A stretch of DNA of 64,000 nt from Phycisphaerae bacterium (lineage in GTDB: Bacteria; Planctomycetota; Phycisphaerae; SM23-33): assembly GCA_030745875.1 (NCBI GenBank), contig JASLNT010000003.1:1-64000 (forward strand). Direction: 5' to 3'. The translations under genes and the position numbers were made by a program. Below, one piece after another: positions 53,062 to 60,722 of the stretch (positions are counted from its first letter, which is position 1; every line of letters starts with the position of its first letter). The notes under the pieces are model-generated. The model saw nothing but the letters and a program-made list of their open reading frames with translations. It did no database searches and was not told the DNA's origin.

Positions 53062-54288
53062 ATGAACGGAACACACTCACAGGCATCGAGGCGCACATTC
53101 CTGAAAACCGCCGGGCTGGGCGCAGCAGCTATGGGGCTGGCGTCGGCGGCGAGCGCTAAGGACAAAAAGATCCAGGGATTCGACCAGACCGACGCGGGCA
53201 AGCTGCAAAACAAGGCGTGGAAGGCGGTCTCGGACCGCAAGATCCGCGTGGGTATCGTCGGGTACGGGGTCTGTCGCTTCGGCGCCGCTTTCGGGTTCCA
53301 GAACCATCCAAACGTTACAGTCGCAGCCGTCAGCGATCTGTTCCCCGACCGCTGCGCGAATCTCGCCAAGGCGTGTCGATGCAAGAAGACCTACCCATCC
53401 CTGGAAGAGATGGTCAAGGACGACTCGATCGAAGCGATCTTCCTTGCCACCGACGCGCCAAACCACGCCAAACACGCCATGCTCTGCCTGAACCGCGGGA
53501 AGCACGTGGCCTGCGCAGTGCCTGCGGTCTACGGATCTCTCGCCGACGCCGAGAAGCTCTACGAGACGGTCAAGAAGACCGGTCGCAAGTACATGATGTT
53601 CGAGACGTCCGCCTACCGTCCGGACAACTACGCGATGCGAACTGCATACCGCGCCGGTGCGTTTGGAAAACTGATCTACACCGAGGGACAGTACTACCAC
53701 TACTTCGCCAAACCGCTGGGCTCGTACAAGAAGTGGCGCGACGGACTGCCCCCGATGTGGTACCCGACGCACTCGACGGCGTACCAGATCGCGGTGACAG
53801 GCGGGAGCTTCACTCACGTTTCGTGCCAGGGCTTCCGCGGAGAACTCGCCCAGTTCCAGCCCGACGCCAACCGATACAAGAACCCGTTCGACAGCGAGAT
53901 CGCCCTGTTCAAAACGTCCGAGGGCGGCGCGTCGCGGATGAGCGTGTGCTGGGGCATGCGAGGATCGCACGGTGAGACGGGGCTCGTGCACGGCCAGTTC
54001 GGGCACATGAGGGGCACGACCTTCGAACCGGCCGGGGGCAGAAAGAAACTGCCCAACCTGTCGAAGCCCAAGCTCCCGCCCGGAATGCCCGGCGGCGGAC
54101 ACGGCGGGTCGCACGGATACCTTACCGAAGAGTTCGTAACCGCCCTGCTGCTCAAACGCGAACCGTTGATCGACATCGCCTGGTCGCTGAACATGAGCGT
54201 AGCCGGCGCGGTGGCCCACCAGTCGGCCCTCAAAGACGGCGAGCTCCTGAAAGTCCCGCAGTACGCCTGGCCGGTCAAGAAGGCGTAG
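53062..54288 (+). CDS. Tat-exported Gfo/Idh/MocA-family protein, first of a tandem pair
   Basis: 408 residues from ATG 53062, with AGGAG nine bases upstream; upstream in-frame starts lack a signal. Tat signal: SRRTFLKTAGLGAAAMG. The Rossmann part is VGIVGYGVCRFGAAFG (63-78) with VAAVSDLFPDRC. The usual GKHVxxEKP motif reads GKHVACAVP (147-154), so the lysine normally placed for dehydrogenase chemistry is missing. The C-terminal half is the family's beta-sheet domain with TEGQYYHYF. An oxidoreductase or glycosidase-like (GH109-type) role on an exported sugar is possible but unproven. Its neighbour is a near-duplicate. Confidence 0.9.
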   Translation: MNGTHSQASRRTFLKTAGLGAAAMGLASAASAKDKKIQGFDQTDAGKLQNKAWKAVSDRKIRVGIVGYGVCRFGAAFGFQNHPNVTVAAVSDLFPDRCANLAKACRCKKTYPSLEEMVKDDSIEAIFLATDAPNHAKHAMLCLNRGKHVACAVPAVYGSLADAEKLYETVKKTGRKYMMFETSAYRPDNYAMRTAYRAGAFGKLIYTEGQYYHYFAKPLGSYKKWRDGLPPMWYPTHSTAYQIAVTGGSFTHVSCQGFRGELAQFQPDANRYKNPFDSEIALFKTSEGGASRMSVCWGMRGSHGETGLVHGQFGHMRGTTFEPAGGRKKLPNLSKPKLPPGMPGGGHGGSHGYLTEEFVTALLLKREPLIDIAWSLNMSVAGAVAHQSALKDGELLKVPQYAWPVKKA

Positions 54289-54341
54289 AAGCGGCGAGAG
54301 GGCTTTGCGGCCGTTCCGAAACCAATCGGGAGACGTCAGTC

Positions 54342-55574
54342 ATGAACAGATCAAACTCGCAAGGATCAAGGCGCACATTCTTGAAGAACGCCGGACTGGG
54401 CGCCGCGGCGATCGGACTGGCCGCAGCGGCGGAAGCGAAAGACAAGAAGATACAGGGATTCGACGAAACCAACGCCGGCAAACTGCGGAACAAGGCGTGG
54501 CGAGCGGTCTCGGATCGGAAGATCCGCGTCGGGATCGTCGGGTACGGCGTCTGCCGGTTCGGAGCGGCGTTCGGGTTCCAGAATCATCCGAACGTAACCG
54601 TGGCCGCAGTCAGCGATCTGTTCCCCGATCGGTGCGCGAATCTGGCCAAGGCGTGCCGATGCGCCAAAACGTATCCCTCGCTGGAAGAGATGGTTAAGGA
54701 CGACTCGATCGAGGCGATCTTCCTGGCCACTGATGCGCCGAGCCACGCCAGGCACGCCATGCTCTGCATGAATCGCGGAAAGCACGTGGCGTGCGCCGTG
54801 CCGGCGGTATTCGGTTCGCTTGCCGACGCCGAGAAACTCTACGAAACCGTCAAGAAGACCGGGCGCAAGTACATGATGTTCGAGACGTCAGCGTACCGGG
54901 CCGACAACTACGCAATGCGGACGGCTTACAACGCCGGGGCATTCGGAAAGCTCATCTACAGCGAGGGGCAGTACTACCATTACTTCGCCACCCCGCTGGC
55001 GTCGTACAAGAAGTGGCGCACCGGCCCGCCGCCGCTGTGGTATCCCACCCACTCGACGGCGTACTACGTCGCCGTAACCGGCGGGAGTTTTACGCACGTC
55101 TCATGCCAGGGCTTCCGAGGCAAGATCGCTCAGTTCCAACCCGACGCCAATCGCTACAAGAACCCGTTCGACAGCGAGATCGCCCTGTTCAAAACATCCG
55201 AGGGCGGCGCTTCGCGGATGAGCGTATGCAAGGGCATGCGCGGATCGCACGGCGAGACCGGCCGCATCCATGGCGAACTGGGCCACATGGTCGGAACAAC
55301 CTTCCAGCCGTCAAGCGGCCGAAAAAAACTCCCCGACCTGAGCAAGCCCAAACTCCCGGACGGAATGCCCGCCGGCGGACACGGCGGTTCGCACGGCTAC
55401 CTCACAGAAGAGTTCGTAACCGCCCTGCTGCTGAAGCGCGAGCCGCTGATCGACATCGCCTGGTCACTGAACATGACAGTACCGGGAGTAGTAGCCCACC
55501 AGTCGGCGCTGAAAGACGGCGAACTCCTGAAAGTCCCCCAGTACGCCTCGCCGGTCGAGAAGGCAAAAGCCTGA
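54342..55574 (+). CDS. Tat-exported Gfo/Idh/MocA-family protein, second of a tandem pair
   Basis: 410 residues; GGGAG lies nine bases before ATG 54342. It is very similar to the preceding gene across its length, including the Tat signal (SRRTFLKNAGLGAA), VGIVGYGVCRFGAAFG and GKHVACAVP in place of EKP. Differences are scattered (e.g. TEGQYYHYF versus SEGQYYHYF; CWGMRG versus CKGMRG). The 53-base spacer and shared strand suggest a recent tandem duplication and joint transcription. Same caution on function as the first copy. Confidence 0.9.
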   Translation: MNRSNSQGSRRTFLKNAGLGAAAIGLAAAAEAKDKKIQGFDETNAGKLRNKAWRAVSDRKIRVGIVGYGVCRFGAAFGFQNHPNVTVAAVSDLFPDRCANLAKACRCAKTYPSLEEMVKDDSIEAIFLATDAPSHARHAMLCMNRGKHVACAVPAVFGSLADAEKLYETVKKTGRKYMMFETSAYRADNYAMRTAYNAGAFGKLIYSEGQYYHYFATPLASYKKWRTGPPPLWYPTHSTAYYVAVTGGSFTHVSCQGFRGKIAQFQPDANRYKNPFDSEIALFKTSEGGASRMSVCKGMRGSHGETGRIHGELGHMVGTTFQPSSGRKKLPDLSKPKLPDGMPAGGHGGSHGYLTEEFVTALLLKREPLIDIAWSLNMTVPGVVAHQSALKDGELLKVPQYASPVEKAKA

Positions 55575-55661
55575 GGCGACAACGCAAGATGAGGACAGAC
55601 CCGGGCATCTGAACGGTTGCCTGCTGCAGAATGGTGATTTTATGCAAATCCCAAGTTGTAC

Positions 55662-55691
55662 TTGCGTTTTGCATACAGGCGTTCCTATAAT
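55662..55691 (+). promoter_or_regulatory. promoter of the AAA/DUF4143 ATPase gene, leaderless
   Basis: A perfect TATAAT at 55686-55691 is preceded by TTGCGT at 55662-55667 (18-base spacer). The ATG is at 55698, six bases after the -10, which is about the transcription start. There is no Shine-Dalgarno. Confidence 0.55.
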
Positions 55692-55697
55692 ACAAGC

Positions 55698-56864
55698 ATG
55701 ATTACAAGGAAAATCAAGACTGAACTAACTCAGTGCGCGATGGAATATCCCGCCGTGACGATTCTCGGTCCACGGCAGTCAGGTAAGACAACTCTGGCGA
55801 AAATGACGTTCCCCAGGCACTCATATCTATCGCTGGAAGACCCTGATGTCCGCAAGCAAGCCGTTGACGATCCACGGGGATTTCTTGAATCGATCGACTG
55901 CGGCGCGATACTGGATGAGATTCAGCGAACCCCGCAATTGCTGAGCTATCTGCAAGGGATAATAGATTCCGATCGACGCCCGGGACGATTCGTTCTAACG
56001 GGCAGTCACCAACCGCAGGTTCATCAGGCAATTTCACAATCACTTGCCGGGCGTACGGCGGTGTTGGAGTTGCTTCCGTTCACAGTGGCTGAAGTACGCC
56101 GATACAAACAGCATCCTCAAGATCCCTTTGAGTGGATACACCAGGGGTTTTATCCGGGGCTGCACGAGCACCGTCTCAAGCCTGCGCGATTCTTCCGTTC
56201 CTATATGGCGACATATATCGAGCGTGATTTGCGTACGTTGATCCAACTAAAAGATCTTTCGCAATTCGAGACGTTTCTGCATCTGCTCGCCGGGCGGGTC
56301 GGACAACTGGTGAACTACGCGTCACTGGCCGCCGATACGGGCGTGTCGGCGACAACGATCAAGAACTGGATTTCCATTCTCAAAGCATCCTACATTCTGT
56401 TCGAACTTCCGCCATGGTTTGCAAACATCAGAAAACGCCTGGTCAAATCTCCCAAATTGTACTTCGCGGATGTCGGGCTGGCCGCGTGGCTTCTGGGGCT
56501 CCAAACACCCGCGCAAGTACAACGCGATCCGTTGCGTGGACATCTCTATGAGAACCTGCTGATCATGGAGGTTGTCAAGAATATACTGAATTGCGGCCAG
56601 CGGCCTCAACTTCACTTCTTTCGAGACAGTAACGGAAATGAGGTCGATTTGCTCGTCTCCTCGGCGGGGAGATCATTCACTGCCGTCGAAATCAAGTCCG
56701 CTGCGACATTCCATCCCGAGTTCATCAAAGGAATAGAGGTCTTTCGAAAAAGCGTCGGTGAAGACGTACCCGTTGACTCGCGAGTATGGTGCAACGGGAC
56801 GCGAAAGACCACTTACAAAGGCGTAGCAGTGTCAAATCCGCTAAAACACGGTTTTGCGGTTTGA
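55698..56864 (+). CDS. AAA-type ATPase with DUF4143 C-terminal domain
   Basis: 388 residues from ATG 55698; a TTG at 55656 is in frame but lies over the promoter. Walker A is GPRQSGKTT (24-32), Walker B GAILDEIQR (D73, E74) and a sensor-like FVLTGSH follows. The C-terminal part (~165-370) is DUF4143, ending with GNEVDLLV and FTAVEIKSA, the D-x(n)-E-x-K pattern of PD-(D/E)XK-like folds. The family is widespread, often acquired horizontally, and of uncertain role (nucleic-acid or toxin-related ATPase suggested). It has its own promoter and no partner gene, and its context differs from the glycan genes around it. Confidence 0.9.
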   Translation: MITRKIKTELTQCAMEYPAVTILGPRQSGKTTLAKMTFPRHSYLSLEDPDVRKQAVDDPRGFLESIDCGAILDEIQRTPQLLSYLQGIIDSDRRPGRFVLTGSHQPQVHQAISQSLAGRTAVLELLPFTVAEVRRYKQHPQDPFEWIHQGFYPGLHEHRLKPARFFRSYMATYIERDLRTLIQLKDLSQFETFLHLLAGRVGQLVNYASLAADTGVSATTIKNWISILKASYILFELPPWFANIRKRLVKSPKLYFADVGLAAWLLGLQTPAQVQRDPLRGHLYENLLIMEVVKNILNCGQRPQLHFFRDSNGNEVDLLVSSAGRSFTAVEIKSAATFHPEFIKGIEVFRKSVGEDVPVDSRVWCNGTRKTTYKGVAVSNPLKHGFAV

Positions 56865-57000
56865 CTCGCATCTCTATCGGAACGGGCAGGTTCCGGAACT
56901 CGCCGGCGAGCCCTGAGAACGACGCGGAAGAAGTTATCAGCGCTCAGTCATCAGCGATCAGACATCGTAGCTGATGACTTCTTCCACGAGCCATTCCAGG

Positions 57001-59925
57001 TCAGTGTTTGCCCGGCCCGCGGTAGTAGCCCGACTCGCAGCATGAGGCGGCCTTGGCGCCGGGCATGTCCATGCGCGGGCGCTGTTTCAGCAGTTTGTCG
57101 ACAGACTCAAACGTCTTGAGTATCGCCTTGTAATCGGGGTCGTCGACAGACTTGTACACATCCTGACCGCATGCTCCGGTTCCTCCGGCCTTTTTCGCCA
57201 GGGGCGCCAGCATGAAGTAGTTCAGTTGCGGATTCTCTATTCGCAGACCCACTTCGCCCCACTTTCCCCGTTGGGTCGGCGGCTGCCACGGTTTCTGCAC
57301 TTTCACTTTCTTCGCAGCATGGCAGGACGCGCAGCGCTTGGCGTAAACAGCATCCATCACGCTCTTGAGTTTCGGGGGCGTCACCCGGCGGCAGGCGGGC
57401 AGTTCCGGATGCGCGGTGTCCGCCGTCGCGTAATAAGGCACGTTCAGGTCTATCCACGCCAGTATCCTCCGCTTGGAGGCCTGATCCATCGTAACGCGCG
57501 GTTTTCCCTCCTTGTCCGGATGCCCGCTGAGTATCTGGTCGGCCAGCTTGCTCACCGGAGAGCCCCACTTCTTCGGGGTCACTTCCAGGATGTTCCACTC
57601 GTGGCCGTTGTAGGATGGTATCCAGCTTATGTAAGGGCTGCCGGTTCTCCCCTGGTTCTTTCTGGCCAGCATCTCATAGGAAATATTGAACAGCTCCGTC
57701 CGGTCGCCCGACAGATCCAGGCCTTTGGGCTTTTTCTTGGGGCTGTGGCATTTCACGCAGTGCTTGTCCAGCACGGGCTGGACTATCGAAGCGTAGTCGA
57801 AGGCGACCTGGCCCCACTCGGGCGGCGCGAGGTCCTGCGGCTGGCGGAGCAGGGCTATGGGGCGCTTGGTGCGGTTGGGCGGGGTGGCGTAGTTGCGGTT
57901 GGCGTGGCATCCGACGCAGCTCTGCTTCTCGCCGGGCATCAGGTGCGTAAAGGATCTCATCCTCTGGACGGCGCGGCCTTTTGCATCGATCGCCATGAAA
58001 TAGATGGGCTGTTCGGCGGGCACTTTGAAACTGGCCGATCCGTCTTCCTCGACCTTGGCGTATCCCATCAATCTCTTGGGCACGTAGGTCGCGCCGCAGG
58101 ACACCAGTACCCTCTGAAAATCAAAATGCGGTTTGTAGATGCCCGGGCTTGAGATCAGGCTGCGGCGTATCTCCTTGACGACCGCTATCTGTTTGACCTC
58201 TCCGCGTTTCACGTGAGGCTCCAGCCCGTTGTACACGTCCTGCATGTAGACGTAGGCCCATTTCCCCGCCGGATTTTTCGGCAGGTTGCTCGGAGGCGTC
58301 GGGGGCCTGTGTCTCTGTCGCAGGGGGCGTGGATTGTAGAATCCGAGTCCGTCTGGTTTGAGAACGATGGTCTGCTGGGTCCTGTCGTAATCCCGCAGCA
58401 GGAGCGTGCCGTCGTACGAAACCATGAAGTACTTCGCGTCGATCGGGAAAGGCGTCTGGTAAGGACCGCGCGGGCCGTTTGAACTGTGCCTGACGCCGCG
58501 GAGCCTGATTTCCGGCGTGAGGTTCTTGATCGCTTCCTGCGCGTTGCTTCCGTGGTCGGGGTTGATAACGCCTATGGCGCCGCGGCAGGATCCGTTATGG
58601 CCGGTGAGCGTGCAGAGGATGTTCTTCGAACCGGGAATGGCCTGCGGTTCGATAAATGACGCCGGATCAAGCACCCGATTCCCGAAATACCCCTGCAGCA
58701 TTGTTCCGTCGGGGTTGATCGTCCACAGACCCTGAATGGGAATCGCCGGGCGGTCGACGTATTCCCAGCGCCCGTACACGATCCTGCCGTCGTTCATCAC
58801 CGCCGGAGTGAAATCGTTCAGGTAGTTCGACGAGATCTTCTTCTGGTTCGAACCGTCGGCGTTCATCGTAAAGAGTATGCCCACCGGAGTGAAGAAACAG
58901 TACGCCGCCTGGGTCACCCGGGTCGAAAGGAACACTATCCGGTCGTCAGGCATCCACGATGCATCGTAGTTGTAGCAGTTTCCCTCGGTCAGTTGTTTCA
59001 GACCCGATCCGTCCACTCCGATTGTGTAAAGCTGGTAGAACTTCGATTCGCTCTTTCGCCAACTGAAGAGGATTGTCTTTCCGTCGTACGACAGATCGGC
59101 TCCGAGGATCTGCCCGTCGGCAGTGTCCAGAAGTTTGGTCTTCTTTCCGCTGGTCACATCGTAGATGAACAGACCGCCCCCGTTCTTCTGCCCTTCGCAG
59201 TGGTAGGTGTAGACGTGGCTGCAGCGAATGTGGTGTCGCTGAACGACCATGAGTTTGGTGAATCCGAGATCGCCGGCCTTCAACTTCCCGGCCAGCACGG
59301 GCGATTCTTCTATTTCCGGTACGGCCGCCGCGCCTGCGCCGGTATAACGCGGCTTGATGAACTTGCCCAGCAGCTTGTCGGGCGGCGTTTTCGAGTAGAC
59401 CTGGATCTCGGACGCCCCGGGGTTCGGTCCGCCGTAAGAACTCTTGAAAAGCAATGTCAAACTCGAGGCCTGCCCCGGCTTGGCGAGCTTTATTCTCTGC
59501 GGTCCGTGGCCCGGGATTAATTTGCCTTTGGCGACGCGAGCCTTGGAGTCATCGAGGTATACTTCGTAGTCCTTCCAGTTCTCCCCCCAGGCGAAACCGG
59601 TCCGGCCGTAATAGACAACTTCGGCGATGGTGACGGGGTTGTCCCACTGTAATTTGAAGGTGACTCCCTTGGGGTGATTGTTTCCCTTGGCTACCCATGC
59701 CTGGCCGATATCGTTCTTGCCTCCGGCGGCGGGGATCTTACCGTCGCAGGCGAACTTTGCGAGGTAATCGTTGCTGTAGAAAGAACTGACGGTTGCCTTC
59801 GCCTTGAGGGCAAGGTTCTCGGGCTTCGCCTTTGCGGCCGCAACGGAAGCGGTGGGAATTATCAGGGCGGCGATCACGCCGGCGACAATCAGTATTCCCG
59901 CAAGAGTGCAGTAACGTGTAGACAT
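57001..59925 (-). CDS. large HzsA-like secreted trihaem protein with discoidin-like domain
   Basis: 974 residues from ATG 59925 (AGGA six bases upstream, full signal peptide MSTRYCTLAGILIVAGV); ATG 59955 is an alternative. Residues ~30-175 form an F5/8 type C or discoidin-like carbohydrate-binding domain (ENLALKAKATVSSFYS, GASEIQVYSK). A PD40-like propeller follows (~215-520; LSYDGKTILFSWRKS, WMPDDRIVFLSTR), then the HzsA-like middle domain and haem c sites CVGCH (~670), CVKCH (~723) and CASCH (~865). It is the longest of the three paralogues and the only one with an N-terminal binding module, so it may act on polysaccharide. No hydrazine synthase partner is present. Confidence 0.85.
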   Translation of the reverse strand: MSTRYCTLAGILIVAGVIAALIIPTASVAAAKAKPENLALKAKATVSSFYSNDYLAKFACDGKIPAAGGKNDIGQAWVAKGNNHPKGVTFKLQWDNPVTIAEVVYYGRTGFAWGENWKDYEVYLDDSKARVAKGKLIPGHGPQRIKLAKPGQASSLTLLFKSSYGGPNPGASEIQVYSKTPPDKLLGKFIKPRYTGAGAAAVPEIEESPVLAGKLKAGDLGFTKLMVVQRHHIRCSHVYTYHCEGQKNGGGLFIYDVTSGKKTKLLDTADGQILGADLSYDGKTILFSWRKSESKFYQLYTIGVDGSGLKQLTEGNCYNYDASWMPDDRIVFLSTRVTQAAYCFFTPVGILFTMNADGSNQKKISSNYLNDFTPAVMNDGRIVYGRWEYVDRPAIPIQGLWTINPDGTMLQGYFGNRVLDPASFIEPQAIPGSKNILCTLTGHNGSCRGAIGVINPDHGSNAQEAIKNLTPEIRLRGVRHSSNGPRGPYQTPFPIDAKYFMVSYDGTLLLRDYDRTQQTIVLKPDGLGFYNPRPLRQRHRPPTPPSNLPKNPAGKWAYVYMQDVYNGLEPHVKRGEVKQIAVVKEIRRSLISSPGIYKPHFDFQRVLVSCGATYVPKRLMGYAKVEEDGSASFKVPAEQPIYFMAIDAKGRAVQRMRSFTHLMPGEKQSCVGCHANRNYATPPNRTKRPIALLRQPQDLAPPEWGQVAFDYASIVQPVLDKHCVKCHSPKKKPKGLDLSGDRTELFNISYEMLARKNQGRTGSPYISWIPSYNGHEWNILEVTPKKWGSPVSKLADQILSGHPDKEGKPRVTMDQASKRRILAWIDLNVPYYATADTAHPELPACRRVTPPKLKSVMDAVYAKRCASCHAAKKVKVQKPWQPPTQRGKWGEVGLRIENPQLNYFMLAPLAKKAGGTGACGQDVYKSVDDPDYKAILKTFESVDKLLKQRPRMDMPGAKAASCCESGYYRGPGKH

Positions 59926-60191
59926 CCTCGATCCTGTATGATTTGCATTTCTCATTTCGCATCCCTTTCTTTTCGGGCAACTGTTCAGGCCTATAGAATA
60001 CACGCTCCGCACCGGTTTACGAACACCTTCTTTCGGCGCTTTCTTCCGCTTCAGCGATTCGGGGCGGGCGAAGTCATTCCGTAGCTGTTCAGGCGAGCGG
60101 GCAAAGACGCCAGAGGCGGACCTTCGGCAGGAACGCCCAATAACCAAGTGAACGGCGACGGAGACGGCGAGCGAGAGAATTGTACGAACAC

Positions 60192-60352
60192 AACGGCTCC
60201 GCGGCGACACGCCGCGGCTCTGTCTCGTTGCGCGAATGGGTCGTGTGATACTTCTCGTACTGCGATGCTCCGACACCTCGCCTGATCCCCCACAACTTTA
60301 CATCCCATCAGCGCTCCAGGACCGAGCCGCGGCGTGTCGCCGCGGAGCCGTT
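60192..60352. repeat. 29-bp perfect inverted repeat, 161-bp element-like span
   Basis: 60192-60220 is the exact reverse complement of 60324-60352. Each arm contains a smaller near-palindrome (CCGCGGCG-ACA-CGCCGCGG). The spacer is 103 bases with no gene. It lies in the 797-base gap (59926-60722) between the divergent HzsA-like and lipoprotein genes; the rest of that gap shows nothing else I recognise. No direct target repeats were found. Confidence 0.75.
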
Positions 60353-60722
60353 CTTCTTCGAACGGATTACCGGAAGCCTCCGGAACTCGCTCTCTTGAAA
60401 ACCAAGCCCCGACTCGTACTTCGTAGCGAGTGTTTCGCGAAGTAGTACGGGAAGAAAAAAGACGTCGGCAGCGTGGGAACATGATCCGTTTCTGCTTGTT
60501 ATGGTGGAAATGGTGCTCTATAAAGGATGAGACGGGGTTACGAAAAAGGGCGCATCGGCAGGTTTTGCCAGGGAAATAACCCTCAAATGTATAATGAAAC
60601 CCTGCGCCAGCGACTATGGGCATGATTACGTTCGATTCTCATCTGGATGTAGAACGGGTCGGTGTCTGGGATGACATGCCTCCGTAACCGATGCCTGAGA
60701 AAGACCAACAGTGAGAAACTCA

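Noticed and set aside
60192-60352. Insertion sequence
   Set aside because: Inverted ends exist but the 103 bases between them encode no transposase and no target duplication was found.
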